NCBI GenBank assembly: GCA_003220225.1
Contig: QHRU01000044.1
Coordinates: forward strand, 12,553 to 76,552
DNA: 64,000 nucleotides
Source: Candidatus Rokuibacteriota bacterium
GTDB lineage: Bacteria > Methylomirabilota > Methylomirabilia > Rokubacteriales > CSP1-6
Direction of reading: 5' to 3'
The position numbers and the translations under genes are program-made. The notes below the pieces were generated by a model that saw nothing but the letters and a program-made list of their open reading frames with translations, did no database searches and was not told the DNA's origin. Below are positions 17,511-26,403 of this stretch, in pieces (position 1 is the first letter of the stretch; each line of letters starts with the position of its first letter).

Positions 17511-18680
17511 TCACGCCCACTCCCGCCCGTAGATCATCACGATGTGCTCGCCCATGCCGCTGTTGTTGTGGGTGAGGCCGATCTCGGCGTCGGGGACCTG
17601 CCGGGCGCCGGCCTCGCCGCGTAGCTGGGCGAAGACCTCCGCCGCCTGCGCCACGCCGGTGGCGCCGAGCGGATGGCCGCAGCCGATCAGTCCGCCGCGC
17701 GGGTTGACGACGACGTCACCGCCGTAGTCGCTCCGGCCGGCGGCGACGAACGGCCCGGCCTCCCCCTTGGCGCAGAAGCCCAGCTCCTCGTAGGCGATCA
17801 GCTCGGCGATGGCGAAGCAGTCGTGGACCTCGGCGACGTCGATGTCCCTGGCGCCGACGCCGGCCGCCTTGTACGCCGACGCCGACGCGCGCTGCATGGC
17901 CGGCCAGTGCGCGTAGTCCTCGTGCAGCGAGGTCAGCTGGAAGCCGTCGAGGGCTTGACCGCTGCCCCGGATCCACACGGGCGTGTCGGTCAGCGCGCGC
18001 GCCCGGTCTTCACTGGCGACGATCACGGCGGCCGCGCCGTCGGTGATCGGCGAGCACATGAACAGGCGCAGCGGGCTCGCGATCATGCGCGAGCCGAGCA
18101 CCTGGTCGAGGGTGGCGCCCTTGTTGAAGTGAGCGTTCGGGTTCTTCGACGCGTGGGTGTGGTTCTTCACACCGACGAGCGCGAGCTGCTCTTCGGTCGT
18201 GCCGTAGGCGGCCATGTGGCGCTGCGCGGCCAGCGCGAAGCACGGTGGCGCCGTGAGGCCGAAGGCCGCCTCCCACTCGCGGTCTACGCCGGTGCCCATG
18301 TTGAGGATGGCCTCGTCGCCGCTCGGCTGGTTCAGCTTCTCGACGCCGAGGACCATGACGAGGTCGGCGAGCCCGGCCGCGATGAAGGCGTAGGCGTAGC
18401 GGATGCCGACCGTGCCGGAGGCGCACATGTGCTCGGTGCGCGCGCTCAGCGCCGTCGGCCGGATGCCGAGCGCCTCCGCCGCCATCGACGAAATATGGCT
18501 CTGGAAGGCCGTTCGCTCAGGCATCACGGATCCGACCACGAGTCCTTCGATGTCCTTTGGCTTCACCCCCGGGATCGAATCGAAGCACGCCTTGCCCGCT
18601 TCCCAGACCAGGTCGCGGTACGAGGCCTTGCGCACGCCGAACTTCGACACGCCCGCGCCGACGAGGGCGACCTTCCTCAT
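17511..18680 (-). CDS. Thiolase (SCP2/acetyl-CoA acetyltransferase type)
   Basis: A 389-residue thiolase. The nucleophilic cysteine is Cys86 in RTEHMCASGTVG, the catalytic His is in VAEVHDCFAIAE, and GGLIGCGHPLGATG carries the second His/Cys pair. The EVHDCF form and the lack of a fused SCP2 domain place it with the SCP2-type thiolases that work with a DUF35 partner; that partner is at 15568-15996. Carries out thiolytic release of acetyl- or propionyl-CoA at the end of the pathway. ATG overlaps the ankyrin gene stop (ATGA); a tail remnant of a paralogue follows 3' of it. Confidence 0.93.
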   Translation of the reverse strand: MRKVALVGAGVSKFGVRKASYRDLVWEAGKACFDSIPGVKPKDIEGLVVGSVMPERTAFQSHISSMAAEALGIRPTALSARTEHMCASGTVGIRYAYAFIAAGLADLVMVLGVEKLNQPSGDEAILNMGTGVDREWEAAFGLTAPPCFALAAQRHMAAYGTTEEQLALVGVKNHTHASKNPNAHFNKGATLDQVLGSRMIASPLRLFMCSPITDGAAAVIVASEDRARALTDTPVWIRGSGQALDGFQLTSLHEDYAHWPAMQRASASAYKAAGVGARDIDVAEVHDCFAIAELIAYEELGFCAKGEAGPFVAAGRSDYGGDVVVNPRGGLIGCGHPLGATGVAQAAEVFAQLRGEAGARQVPDAEIGLTHNNSGMGEHIVMIYGREWA

Positions 18681-19354
18681 GGCGTCCTCCCACGTGCGGC
18701 GGCCTCGAGCCCATCGGCCAGCGCCGCGTGCCCCGCCTCGCGCGCCAGATCGGCCGGCGTCTGGCCCTCGGTGTTGCGCACGTCCGGCTGCGCGCCGGAG
18801 TCCAGCAGCAGGCGCACGACGTCGGCGTTGCCGATGGCCGCCGCTTCGTGCAGCGCCGTGTAGGCACTGCTCTGGCGATGATTCACGCGCGCGCCCGCGG
18901 CGATCAGCCTGCCCATCAGCATCGCGTCGGCGCCGCCCGCCGCCGCCGCGTGCAGCGGCGCGTTGGCGTCGGCGTTGCGCGAGACCGCGTTGACATCCGC
19001 GCCGCGCGCGAGCAGCAGCTCGATCGTCGCCGTCTGCCGGAAGTGGCCCGCCAGGTGCAGCGGCGTCCAGCCGTCCCGGGCGTGAGCGTCGCGCAGCGAC
19101 GGATCGGTATCGAGCAGCGCGCGGACCCGGTCCACGTCGCCGGCCGCGGCCGCCTCGAACACGTCGAACCGCGCGCCGCGTGAGCGCAGCAGCGCGAGGA
19201 TCTGCGGCGCGCGCCCGTAGATCGCCACGAGGGCCGGCGTCTGGCCGCTCGCCGTGCGCGCGGTGGCGAGACCGGGGTCGGCGTCGAGCGCGCGCGTCGC
19301 CGCGGCGGCGTCCTTGCGCGTGATAGCGTCGTGCAGCTCATCCAGCGCGCTCAT
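18677..19354 (-). CDS. Ankyrin-repeat protein inside the catabolic operon
   Basis: 225 residues made almost entirely of ankyrin repeats. At least five units are recognisable from TPLH-type or TPAL cores and G-A/D-V-N turns, for example GQTPALVAIYGR, DGWTPLHLAGHFRQ followed by LLLARGADVNAVSRN, APLHAAAAGG, and TALHEAAAIGNADVVRLLLD. No signal peptide, so cytosolic. I chose ATG 19352-19354 because it overlaps the MaoC stop (ATGA); a longer in-frame start exists but would overlap much more. A protein-protein scaffold between hydratase and thiolase is a reasonable inference, because ankyrin proteins have no catalytic role. Confidence 0.88.
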   Translation of the reverse strand: MSALDELHDAITRKDAAAATRALDADPGLATARTASGQTPALVAIYGRAPQILALLRSRGARFDVFEAAAAGDVDRVRALLDTDPSLRDAHARDGWTPLHLAGHFRQTATIELLLARGADVNAVSRNADANAPLHAAAAGGADAMLMGRLIAAGARVNHRQSSAYTALHEAAAIGNADVVRLLLDSGAQPDVRNTEGQTPADLAREAGHAALADGLEAAARGRTP

Positions 19355-19797
19355 CCACTCTTCCTCCGCATCAGCACGGTCTCCTGGTACGTGCACACCG
19401 CCTCGCCGCGCTGGTTCTTCACGACGACGTCGAAGACCACCACGCCGCGGTCGGGCTTGGACGACGGCCGCGTCTCCTTCACCGTCAGCTCCGTGCGGAT
19501 GGTGTCACCGAACCTCACCGGCGTCGTGAAGTCCAGGAGATCGAGTCCCAGCAGCGCGAGCGTCGTGCCCTCGAACCAGCCGCCGAGGTTCTGCTGCCCG
19601 TGGGAGACGGCCAGGGTGAGGATGCCGTGGGCCACGCGCTCGCCGAACGGCGTCGTCTTCGCAAACTCGGCGTCGACGTGCAGCGGGTTGAAGTCGCCCG
19701 TGAGCCCCGCGAAGCGCGAGACGTCGCCGCCGTCGATCGTGCGCCGCCCCGTGATCAGCACCTCGCCTACCGAGAACTCCTCCCAGAATCGTCCCAT
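19351..19797 (-). CDS. MaoC-like (R)-specific enoyl-CoA hydratase
   Basis: 148 residues, hot-dog fold. The hydratase 2 motif is intact: FAGLTGDFNPLHVD with catalytic Asp35 and His40, followed by TPFGERVAHGIL. Hydrates a 2-enoyl-CoA in the pathway; a related role as hydroxyacyl-CoA dehydratase is possible. The ATG follows the HAD gene by 10 bp, and the stop overlaps the ankyrin gene. Confidence 0.92.
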   Translation of the reverse strand: MGRFWEEFSVGEVLITGRRTIDGGDVSRFAGLTGDFNPLHVDAEFAKTTPFGERVAHGILTLAVSHGQQNLGGWFEGTTLALLGLDLLDFTTPVRFGDTIRTELTVKETRPSSKPDRGVVVFDVVVKNQRGEAVCTYQETVLMRRKSG

Positions 19798-19807
19798 GCG
19801 CCCTCCC

Positions 19808-20476
19808 CTACGCGCTCGTCAACCACGCCGCGGCTTCGCCGAGCGTCGGGAACTCGAAGTCCGGGCGGACGCCGTCCGTCCGCCGTTGCTGCCGGCGGTT
19901 GATCCACGCGATCGGAATGCCGAGGGCCTGCGCCGGCTGGACGTCGTGGAACCAGCTCTGCGCCACGTGCAGCCAGCGCGCGCCGGCGATGCGCTGCCGC
20001 GCCGTCGTGAAGTGGACGGGCGCCGGTTTGTACGAGCCGACCTGCTCCGCCGTCACGACGAACTCGAAGCTCACGCCGAGGTGCTTGCGCGTGCCGGCGA
20101 GGAGATCATCATCCACGTTGGAGAGGATGGCCAGCCGGTAGCCGGCACCCGCGAGCCGCTGCAGCGCGGCGTTCGTGTCCGCGAACGGCGGCCACGACGG
20201 CAGGCTCTCGGCCAGGAACGCCGCGCGCCCGGCGGCGAGCGGCCAGCCCAGCCGCTCCGCGACGCGCTGCGCGCTCAGCGTCAGGACCTCGCGGTACGGC
20301 CGATAGCGGTCGGTCTCGATGGCGGGCTCGATCTCGTGATAGGTGCGCAGCACGGCCGTGCGGTCCAGGCTGACGCCGTCGGCGCGCGCGGCGGCCTCGA
20401 AGGCGTCGCCGATGCCGCGCTCCCAGTCGATGAGCGTCCCGTAGCAGTCGAACGTCAGGACGTCGTAGCGTCTCAT
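19808..20476 (-). CDS. Haloacid dehalogenase type II-like HAD hydrolase
   Basis: 222 residues. Motif I VLTFDCYGTLIDWE places the nucleophile at Asp10 and has the DxYGTL form typical of L-2-haloacid dehalogenases; motif II is LAILSNVDDD, and Lys in GSYKPAPVHF is motif III. The canonical motif IV SSNxWD is replaced by QSWFHDVQPAQALG, as in many relatives of unknown specificity. Length is normal. Its start lies directly after the degenerate end of a 90-bp tandem repeat array, which separates it from the acyl-CoA dehydrogenase. Confidence 0.88.
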   Translation of the reverse strand: MRRYDVLTFDCYGTLIDWERGIGDAFEAAARADGVSLDRTAVLRTYHEIEPAIETDRYRPYREVLTLSAQRVAERLGWPLAAGRAAFLAESLPSWPPFADTNAALQRLAGAGYRLAILSNVDDDLLAGTRKHLGVSFEFVVTAEQVGSYKPAPVHFTTARQRIAGARWLHVAQSWFHDVQPAQALGIPIAWINRRQQRRTDGVRPDFEFPTLGEAAAWLTSA

Positions 20477-20494
20477 CCGAATGCCGTCCCCCTT

Positions 20495-20739
20495 CGCAGA
20501 GCCTCCGGCGCTCGACGGTCGGCCGGACGTCCCGTCAGCAAAATGCGGTCCCCCGGTCCTTCATATTTCCCGTCGGAGCGCCTGCGCAGAGCCTCCGGCG
20601 CTCGACGGTCGGCCGGACGTCCCGTCAGCAAAATGCGGTCCCCCGATCCTTCATATTTCCCGTCGGAGCGCCTGCGCAGAGCCTCCGGCGCTCGACGGTC
20701 GGCCGGACGTGCCGTCAGCAAAATGCGGTCCCCCGGTCC
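20495..20739. repeat. Array of 90-bp tandem repeats (2.7 copies) overlapping an acyl-CoA dehydrogenase 3' end
   Basis: Units start at 20495, 20585 and 20675; the third is partial (65 bp). Copies 1 and 2 differ at two or three bases. On the minus strand each unit includes a GAGCGCC-14-GGCGCTC inverted repeat and a short frame ending DRGTAFC plus TGA; in the third copy this is the actual C-terminus and stop of the acyl-CoA dehydrogenase. A degenerate fourth trace (GGGGACGGCATTCGG on minus) lies at 20475-20489, just before the HAD start. The period is a multiple of three, and no spacers separate the units. Confidence 0.85.
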
Positions 20740-21875
20740 CAATCCAGCTCGCGTCCGATCACGAGGCGCAGGATCTCCGAGGTGCCGCCGCCGGGCAGCA
20801 GGAAGCGCGCGTCGCGGAAGTAGCGCTGCACCGGATACTCCATGGCGAGCCCGTACGACGCGAAGATGCGCGCGGCCTCGTCGGTCACCTTCACCGCCGT
20901 CTCGGAGGCGACGAGCTTCGCCATCGCCGCCTCGCGCGCCACCGGGCGCCCGGCGTCGAGCCGCCCCGCCGCCTGGTAGGTCATCAGCGCGGCGGCGTGG
21001 ATTCCGGCCAGCATGTCGGCCAGCTTGAAGCCGATCGCCTGGTGCTCGCCGATCGGCTTGCCGAAGGCGACGCGCTCGCGCGAGTACGCCAGCGCCGCCT
21101 CGTACGCCGCGCGCGCGAGGCCGACCGAGAGCGCCGCCGTCATGATCCGGATCTCGGCCAGGATGCCGCCGATCTTCTCGGCGCCGCCCTGCTCGCCTCC
21201 CAGCAGATATGCGTGCGGCACCTCGACGTCGTCGAGGAGGATCTCGCCGGTGGCCGAGGCGCGCACCGCCATCTTGTCGATCGGCTTGCCCAGCGTGATG
21301 CCGCGCATCGTGCGCCGGTCGAGCAGGAAGAGCGCGATGTTCTTCATCCCGCGCTCGCCCGACGTCTTCGCCGCCACCGTGAGCACGTCGGCCACCGGCG
21401 CGTTGGTCACCCACGTCTTGGTGCCGCGCAGCACCCAGCGATCGCCGCGCCGCTCCGCGCGCGTGGCGAGGTTGGCGACGTCGGAGCCGGCGTTGGGCTC
21501 GGTCATCGCGAACGTCGCCACCAGCTCCCCGCGCAGCGCGGGCACGAGATAGCGCTCGCGGAGCGCGTCGTCGCCGTACGTGTAGATGAAGTGCGTGCCC
21601 ATGAGCGACTGCATCCCGGCCGCCGCCGCCACCGACAGCGACCCGCGCGCCAGCTCCTCGGCGAGCAGGCAATAGGTCGTCATGTCGGCGTCGGCGCCGC
21701 CGTATTTCTCCGGATAGCGCAGCCCGAGCCAGCCCAGCTCGCCGATGCGCCGCATCAGCGCGGCGGGAAACTCGCCGCGCTCGTCGAGCGCCTGCGCGGC
21801 CGGGGCGACCTCCGTGTCGACGAAGCGCGCGACGCTCTTGCGGAATTCCTCCTGCTCGGGCGTGAAGGTGATCAT
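20715..21875 (-). CDS. Acyl-CoA dehydrogenase, copy 1 (C-terminus supplied by a repeat)
   Basis: A 386-residue FAD-dependent enzyme with the standard N-terminal helical, middle beta and C-terminal helical domains: FAMTEPNAGSDVANL (signature 1), TKTWVTNAP, and EYPVQRYFRDARFLLPGGGTSE near the end. The usual Tyr-Glu-Gly-Thr catalytic site reads PGGGTSE, so the Glu368-type base is missing; in isovaleryl-CoA-type enzymes the base lies on another helix, which I cannot verify here. The last seven codons and the stop lie within the first-transcribed repeat unit of the 20495-20739 array, so the natural end has been replaced. ATG overlaps the DUF2071-like stop. Confidence 0.88.
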   Translation of the reverse strand: MITFTPEQEEFRKSVARFVDTEVAPAAQALDERGEFPAALMRRIGELGWLGLRYPEKYGGADADMTTYCLLAEELARGSLSVAAAAGMQSLMGTHFIYTYGDDALRERYLVPALRGELVATFAMTEPNAGSDVANLATRAERRGDRWVLRGTKTWVTNAPVADVLTVAAKTSGERGMKNIALFLLDRRTMRGITLGKPIDKMAVRASATGEILLDDVEVPHAYLLGGEQGGAEKIGGILAEIRIMTAALSVGLARAAYEAALAYSRERVAFGKPIGEHQAIGFKLADMLAGIHAAALMTYQAAGRLDAGRPVAREAAMAKLVASETAVKVTDEAARIFASYGLAMEYPVQRYFRDARFLLPGGGTSEILRLVIGRELDWDRGTAFC

Positions 21876-22606
21876 CCGGTCGTCGCCAGCTCGGGCACGT
21901 CGGCGAGCTCGTGCCACTCGTGGGGGATGCCGCGCATCAGCACGGCCCCGTCGAGCACGGCGCTGCCCGCGGGAAATCGCGCCGTGTCCGCGTAGAACGC
22001 CGCGCGCACGTCGTCGACGGCGAGCGGCTCCATCTTCCAGACCAGCGTCTTGAGCCGCATGCCTTCCAGCCGGTCGTGATGGAGCGAGCACGAGAAGCCG
22101 CAATCGCCGCGGCGAAAAAACTCGCAGACGGCGTCGAACGTCGGGAACAGCGGCGTCGGCCGCCACTGGCCCGCCGCGCGGACGCGCAGCGCGACGTCGG
22201 CCGCCCCCCGCTCGGTGCTCACGGCCATGGTCAGGCTCGCGTCGCTCTCCGCGACGTCGAAGGCGGCCTTGCCGTGCACCCCGGGAAACAGACGGCCGCC
22301 GAGCAGGCTGACCAGGGCCTGGTCGGTGTCGCGCCGCCAGATGAACACGCCGTCGCTCGGGCCGTCCGGCGTCGGATAGCGGATGGCGATCCGGTGGGCC
22401 ATGTTCTCCGACGCGAGTCCGACCGCAGCCGGCAACCCCTTGGGACGCAACCGCTCGAGGCGGATGAGGCAGATGCCGGCCACGCACGCGCCGCGCTCGA
22501 CGACGGGCTCGAGCGGCGCGGGCACGAGCCGGCGCGCCACGTCGGGATCGACGCGGAAGTTCACCAGCACGCGGCGCGCGATGATCCCCTCGAGCGTCGG
22601 CAGCAT
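21872..22606 (-). CDS. DUF2071 / acetoacetate-decarboxylase-like protein
   Basis: 244 residues, cytosolic. The N-terminus ARRVLVNFRVDPDVARRLVP is the signature opening of the DUF2071 (YqjF) family, whose fold resembles acetoacetate decarboxylase. The catalytic lysine of true decarboxylases is not identifiable with confidence. The C-terminal half contains an unusually Cys- and His-rich stretch (RRGDCGFSCSLHHDR). Coupled to hyuB2 (TGATG) upstream and to the acyl-CoA dehydrogenase downstream. It may bind or decarboxylate a small ketoacid-like intermediate; function unknown. Confidence 0.75.
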   Translation of the reverse strand: MLPTLEGIIARRVLVNFRVDPDVARRLVPAPLEPVVERGACVAGICLIRLERLRPKGLPAAVGLASENMAHRIAIRYPTPDGPSDGVFIWRRDTDQALVSLLGGRLFPGVHGKAAFDVAESDASLTMAVSTERGAADVALRVRAAGQWRPTPLFPTFDAVCEFFRRGDCGFSCSLHHDRLEGMRLKTLVWKMEPLAVDDVRAAFYADTARFPAGSAVLDGAVLMRGIPHEWHELADVPELATTG

Positions 22607-24336
22607 CAGCGCCTCCGTCCGCGCAGCGCCGCGGTGGCCGCGGCGTCGATCTGGAGATCGCCACCCGTGCCCACGAGCACGACGCCGTACTGCTCGCGCG
22701 CGGCCTCGATCGAGACGTAGTCGTCGAGCACGTCCTCCAGCACCGCTTCCGGATTGCGCTCGAACGGATCGCCGTAGCCGCCGGCGCCCGATTGCTGGAA
22801 CGAGATGACATCGGCGTACGCGAACTCGCGCGACTGCTTGCCGTGCACGACCTGCTCGCCCGCCCCCGGGTTGATGATCGTGCGCGCGAGGGCGCCGGGC
22901 TTGCCGCCGAAGAGCCCGTACGGCGCCAACCGCTGGCGCTCGGAGAGATTCGTCAGCTTGCCCTCGTCGGCCAGGAAGCGCAGGTCGCGCCGGATGCCGC
23001 AGCCGCCGCGGAACCGGCCGGGCCCGGCCGAGTCGCGGATGAACTCGAAGCGCTCGACGACGAGCGGCTGGTTCGCCTCCTGCGCCTCGACCGGGATGTT
23101 GGACGCGTTGAACGCGTACGACATCGCCTCGCAGCCGTCCTTCGTGGCGCGCGCGCCCGTGCCCGACAGCACGAGCTCGTACGCCACGAAGCGGCGCGTG
23201 CGCGCGCGGTCCCAGCCGCCGAACGTCGGGTTGGCGAAGTGCGATGCGGCGGCGGCCACCCGATCGGGCAGCGCGGGCGCGAGCGCGCCGATGACCGCCT
23301 CGAACGTACGGTAGCAGATGATCGCGCGCGGACCGCCGCCCGCCGGCGGGCGCGGATTGAGGAACGAGCCCTCCGGCGCCTTCACGGTGATCGGGCGCAG
23401 CGCGCCCTCGTTCATCGGCCCGTAGGGATCCGTCAGGCACTTCACCGCGGCGTAGGAGTACGAGCGCGTGTAGTTGATGTAGGAGTTCATGCCCGACGCG
23501 GTCTGGGGGCTCGAGCCCTCGTAGTCGATGGTCATCTGCTCGCCGTCCACCGTCACCGTCACCGCGACGCGCAGCGGCTCGGTGCCGGGGCCGCAGTCGT
23601 CGAGGAAGTCCTCGAAGCGATAGACGCCATCGGGCACCGCGCGGATGGCCGCGCGCATGTTGGCCTCGGTGCGCGCCACGATCGCGTCCATCGCCGCGAA
23701 CAGCGTGTCGCGTCCGTACCGCTCGGCCAGCTCCGTCAGCCGCAGCTCCCCGACGTGCAGCGCGCTCCGCTGAGCTCGCAGGTCGCCGAGAACCTTGTCC
23801 GGCGTCCGGGTATTGGCCGCGATGATGCCGACGATGCCCTCGTGCTCGCGGTACTCCTGCCACACCTTCGTTGGCGGGATGCGCAGGCCTTCCTGGTAGT
23901 AGTCGAAGATTCCCTCGACGGCCTGGCTCCCAGGCCGGGCGCCGCCGACGTCGGTGTGGTGCAGGATGTTGACGGCAAAGCCGATCAGCGCGCCGCGATG
24001 GAACGCCGGCTGCGTGATGAAGAAGTCGGGAAGATGACCGGAGCCGAGCAGCGGATCGTTCAGGAGGATGGCGTCGCCCGGCTTGAGCGTCTCGACGGGG
24101 TGCGCGGCCAGGGCGTTTCTCACCGCGAACGACATCGCGCCCATATGGCCGGGAGAGTACGGCCCCTGAGCCACCATGCGTCCCTGCGCGTCGAACACGG
24201 CGACCGAGAAGTCCTGGCCCTCGCGCGCCTGCTCGGAGTACGCGGTCTTGTGCACGGTGGTGCCGATCTCCACCGCGATCGACTGCAGCGCGCCCCACAC
24301 GACGCCGAGCGTGATCGGATCGACGCGCGCGTTCAC
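22606..24336 (-). CDS. Hydantoinase B / oxoprolinase-type subunit (HyuB family), copy 2
   Basis: 576 residues. Family features include TVHKTAYSEQAREGQDFSVA near residue 22-41, LKPGDAILLNDPLLGSGHLPD, NILHHTDVGGARPGS and the C-terminal QQSGAGGYGDPFERNP. The H-T-D-x-G segment is a candidate metal site found in acetophenone carboxylase and hydantoinase B proteins. GTG 24334-24336 overlaps the hyuA2 stop (GTGA). Works with HyuA2. The sequence diverges strongly from copy 1, so the two pairs probably act on different substrates. Confidence 0.9.
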   Translation of the reverse strand: MNARVDPITLGVVWGALQSIAVEIGTTVHKTAYSEQAREGQDFSVAVFDAQGRMVAQGPYSPGHMGAMSFAVRNALAAHPVETLKPGDAILLNDPLLGSGHLPDFFITQPAFHRGALIGFAVNILHHTDVGGARPGSQAVEGIFDYYQEGLRIPPTKVWQEYREHEGIVGIIAANTRTPDKVLGDLRAQRSALHVGELRLTELAERYGRDTLFAAMDAIVARTEANMRAAIRAVPDGVYRFEDFLDDCGPGTEPLRVAVTVTVDGEQMTIDYEGSSPQTASGMNSYINYTRSYSYAAVKCLTDPYGPMNEGALRPITVKAPEGSFLNPRPPAGGGPRAIICYRTFEAVIGALAPALPDRVAAAASHFANPTFGGWDRARTRRFVAYELVLSGTGARATKDGCEAMSYAFNASNIPVEAQEANQPLVVERFEFIRDSAGPGRFRGGCGIRRDLRFLADEGKLTNLSERQRLAPYGLFGGKPGALARTIINPGAGEQVVHGKQSREFAYADVISFQQSGAGGYGDPFERNPEAVLEDVLDDYVSIEAAREQYGVVLVGTGGDLQIDAAATAALRGRRR

Positions 24337-26399
24337 CGCGCGACCTCGACGATCAGGTTCGCGTACTCGTCGACGGTCGCCGATGTCCCCGGCGGCAGCA
24401 CCGACGTCGACTCGCGCTCCTCGACGATCGCGGGCCCGTCGAGTCGCGCGCCCGGCGCCAGCGCGTAGCGGTCGTAGACGGCGCACTCGGTCCAGCCGCG
24501 CGTCTCCGGAAACCAGGCGCGCCGCCGGCCCTTGAGCCCGCCGTCGCGGCCGTCACTGGCGGCCTTCGCGAGCGCCACGCGTGGCGCGCCGCCGACGGCC
24601 GCGAGCTTCCACGTGACCGTCTCCACGGGCTCCATCGGGTTCGCATAGCCGTATCGTGCCGCGTAGATCTCGTCGAAGGCGGCGCGGATCCGCGCGAGCG
24701 CCGCGGCATCCAGCCGGCCCGCCGGCACCGGCACGGTCAGCTCGTAGCCCTGCCCGACGTACCGGGCGTCCAGTGATCGTGCCAACGTCACGTTCCCGGC
24801 CACCGCCGCGCCGCGCACGACCGCCGCGGCCTGGGCGGCCATCTCGTCGTACATCGTCGTGAGCGCGGCGGGATCGAGCGCGTCGAGCCGACGCACCCAG
24901 GTGCGCGCGACGTCGAACTTCACCTCCGCCGCCAGCAGCCCGATGGCCGCGGTGACGCCGGCGGCGGCCGGCAGGATCACGCGCGGAATGCCGAGCGCCT
25001 GGGCGAGCCGGCAGCCGTGGACCGGGCCCGAGCCGCCGAAGGCGACGAACGTGAGGTCGCGCGGGTCGCGCCCGCGCTCGATCGACACGACGCGCGTGGC
25101 CAGCTCCATGTTCGTGTTCACGATGGCGTGGACGCCCCACGCCGCGTCCTCGACCGCCAGGCCCAGCGGCTGCGCCACGCGCGTCGCGATCGCCCGACGC
25201 GCGCCGTCCCGGTCGAGCCGCAGGCTGCCGCCCGCGAAGTAGTCGGCATTCAGGTAGCCGAGCACGAGATCGGCGTCGGTGACGGTGGGCTCGATGCCGC
25301 CGCGGCCGTAGCAGACCGGGCCCGGCACGGATGACGCGCTCTCCGGGCCGACGGCGATGACCCCGAGATGCGCGCGCGCGATCGAGCCGCCGCCGGCGCC
25401 GATCTCGACGAGGTCGATCGCCTGGATGTTCATCGGCAGCCCGCTGCCCGCCGCCCCGTGCACGCGGTGCAGCTCGAAGGCGGTCGTCGTGTAGGGCCGG
25501 CCGTTCTCGACGAGCGCGAGCTTGGCCGTGGTGCCCCCCATGTCGAAGGCGATGAGGTCGCGATGGCCGGTGAGCTCGCCGTAGGCGGCCGCCATCAGCG
25601 CGCCGGCCGCGGGTCCCGACTCGATCATGCGCACCGGGTAGCGCTCCATCGCGTCGGCCGTGGCCACGCCGCCGGAGGACTGCATGACGAAGAGCCGGCC
25701 GCGGTAGCCGCGGCCGCCCAGCGCCGCGCCGAGGCCGCGCAGATAGTCGCGCACCGCCGTCATCACGTACGCGTTCACGACCGTGGTGGAGGTGCGCTCG
25801 TACTCGCGGAACGTCGGCGAGACCTCGTGCGAGAGGGTGACCGTGAGGTGCGGCGCCTCCTCCGCCGCCAGCGCGGCCAGCCGCTTCTCGTGTTGCGGGT
25901 TCAGGTACGCGTGCAGCAGGCAGATCGCGAGGGTGGTGACGCCGCTCTCGACCAGCGCGCGGATCGCGCGGCGCGCGTCGGCTTCGTCCAGCGGCGTCCG
26001 CACCGAGCCGTCGGCGAGCACGCGCTCGGTGACCTCGCCGATCAGGCGCCGCGGCACGAGCGGGCGCGGCTTCTCGATCTGGAGGTCGTAGACCTGGTAG
26101 CGCTTCTCGCGCCCGATGAGCAGCACGTCGCGGAAGCCGCGCGTGGTGAGCAGGCCGACGCCGCGCGCCTTGCGCTCGATGACGACGTTGCTGCCGAGCG
26201 TCGTGCCGTGCACGGCCTGCGCGACGTCGCTCCAGGCCACGCCGGCGGCCGCGAGCAGCGCGTCGAGGCCCGCCAGGCACGCCTCGGACGGATCGGGATA
26301 GGTGGTGAGGCGCTTGGCGGTGGTCAGCTCGCCCGCGGGCGACTGCAGCACGAAGTCCGTGAACGTACCGCCCACGTCGAAGCCGATCCGGTACGACAC
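24333..26399 (-). CDS. Hydantoinase A / oxoprolinase-type subunit (HyuA family), copy 2
   Basis: 688 residues with the ATPase phosphate motif GFDVGGTFTDFVLQ near the N-terminus, AFDMGGTTAKLALVENG, IGAGGGSIA and the family's VHGTTLGSNVVIERKARGVG segment (Thr-Thr in place of the N-terminal ATP loop residues). The second phosphate motif retains the glycines. Starts at GTG 26397-26399, only 4 bp after the GntR stop, so regulator and enzyme share a transcript. Being the first enzyme gene behind the regulator suggests that its substrate, or a product of HyuAB2, is the inducer. Confidence 0.91.
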   Translation of the reverse strand: MSYRIGFDVGGTFTDFVLQSPAGELTTAKRLTTYPDPSEACLAGLDALLAAAGVAWSDVAQAVHGTTLGSNVVIERKARGVGLLTTRGFRDVLLIGREKRYQVYDLQIEKPRPLVPRRLIGEVTERVLADGSVRTPLDEADARRAIRALVESGVTTLAICLLHAYLNPQHEKRLAALAAEEAPHLTVTLSHEVSPTFREYERTSTTVVNAYVMTAVRDYLRGLGAALGGRGYRGRLFVMQSSGGVATADAMERYPVRMIESGPAAGALMAAAYGELTGHRDLIAFDMGGTTAKLALVENGRPYTTTAFELHRVHGAAGSGLPMNIQAIDLVEIGAGGGSIARAHLGVIAVGPESASSVPGPVCYGRGGIEPTVTDADLVLGYLNADYFAGGSLRLDRDGARRAIATRVAQPLGLAVEDAAWGVHAIVNTNMELATRVVSIERGRDPRDLTFVAFGGSGPVHGCRLAQALGIPRVILPAAAGVTAAIGLLAAEVKFDVARTWVRRLDALDPAALTTMYDEMAAQAAAVVRGAAVAGNVTLARSLDARYVGQGYELTVPVPAGRLDAAALARIRAAFDEIYAARYGYANPMEPVETVTWKLAAVGGAPRVALAKAASDGRDGGLKGRRRAWFPETRGWTECAVYDRYALAPGARLDGPAIVEERESTSVLPPGTSATVDEYANLIVEVAR

Positions 26400-26403
26400 G
26401 AAA

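Noticed and set aside
20495-20739. Possible CRISPR array
   Set aside because: The 90-bp units are directly adjacent without unique spacers, and no cas gene is near; it is a plain tandem repeat.
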